From Oscillospiraceae bacterium (lineage in GTDB: Bacteria > Bacillota > Clostridia > Oscillospirales > Acutalibacteraceae), in NCBI GenBank assembly GCA_021640185.1, contig JAJXDX010000100.1, positions 323 through 7,085 of the forward strand: DNA of 6,763 bases, in the 5' to 3' direction. A model generated the notes under the pieces. The model made no database searches. It saw only the letters and a list, made by a program, of their open reading frames with translations, and was not told where the DNA came from. Below are positions 6,755 through 6,763 of this stretch, piece after piece (positions within the stretch are counted from its first letter, which is position 1; the number at the start of each line of letters is the position of its first letter). The translations under genes and the position numbers were made by a program.

Positions 6755-6763
6755 ATTCTACCA
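6755..6763 (-). promoter_or_regulatory. Putative extended -10 promoter element upstream of ruvB
   Basis: The minus strand reads TGG-TAGAAT at the window edge, a TGn-extended -10 box matching TATAAT at five of six positions. It sits in an AT-rich patch (6742-6763) that stands out from GC-rich surroundings. The start of transcription would fall near 6747, leaving a leader of about 50 nt before ruvB. The -35 region lies outside the window, so support is limited. TAGGAT at 6747-6752 is an alternative -10. Confidence 0.35.

Noticed and set aside
1..6763. Search for CRISPR, insertion sequences, tRNA or rRNA genes, riboswitches and phage or defence genes
   Set aside because: There are no spaced direct repeats, transposase motifs or RNA gene signatures. 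Coding sequence fills the window with gaps below 30 nt, leaving no room for a riboswitch except possibly beyond the right edge.

Overview
The window is one compact, fully minus-strand block of core bacterial genes. It reads, in transcription order (right to left): ruvB, glmM, a class I SAM-dependent methyltransferase, ecfA1, ecfA2, ecfT and truA. At the extreme left edge there is possibly the first few codons of another gene. The DNA is GC-rich (roughly 60-65% by eye) with strong G/C preference at third codon positions. That bias explains the many long but meaningless antisense reading frames. Strong AGGAGG-type ribosome binding sites, the group II ECF gene order ecfA1-ecfA2-ecfT-truA and the sequence style of the proteins suggest a GC-rich member of the Bacillota, most likely a clostridial (Oscillospiraceae-like) gut bacterium. 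The taxonomic placement is inference.

Right part (about 5650-6763): ruvB, the Holliday-junction branch-migration motor, is preceded by a short AT-rich segment. This segment holds a plausible extended -10 element and a small hairpin, and stop codons close all three minus-strand frames there. ruvB therefore may be the first gene of the transcript. It is followed after 21 nt by glmM, which makes glucosamine-1-phosphate for peptidoglycan. After 17 nt comes a PF10672-like methyltransferase of unassigned substrate.

Left part (1 to about 3400): 14 nt after the methyltransferase begins the shared energising module of a group II ECF vitamin transporter. It consists of two different ATPases (EcfA1, EcfA2) and the membrane scaffold EcfT. 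EcfA2 and EcfT overlap by 7 nt, and EcfT starts at GTG. No substrate-binding S component is encoded here, as expected for a module shared by several unlinked S components. truA, the tRNA pseudouridine-38/39/40 synthase, follows 26 nt later.

All intergenic gaps are under 30 nt and no internal terminator is visible, so a single polycistronic mRNA is plausible. No mobile elements, CRISPR arrays, RNA genes or phage genes are seen. I found no new biological system. The points worth a second look are the placement of the ECF-truA cassette behind ruvB-glmM-methyltransferase instead of in a ribosomal-protein operon, the uncharacterised methyltransferase, and the small regulatory and sequence details listed below.
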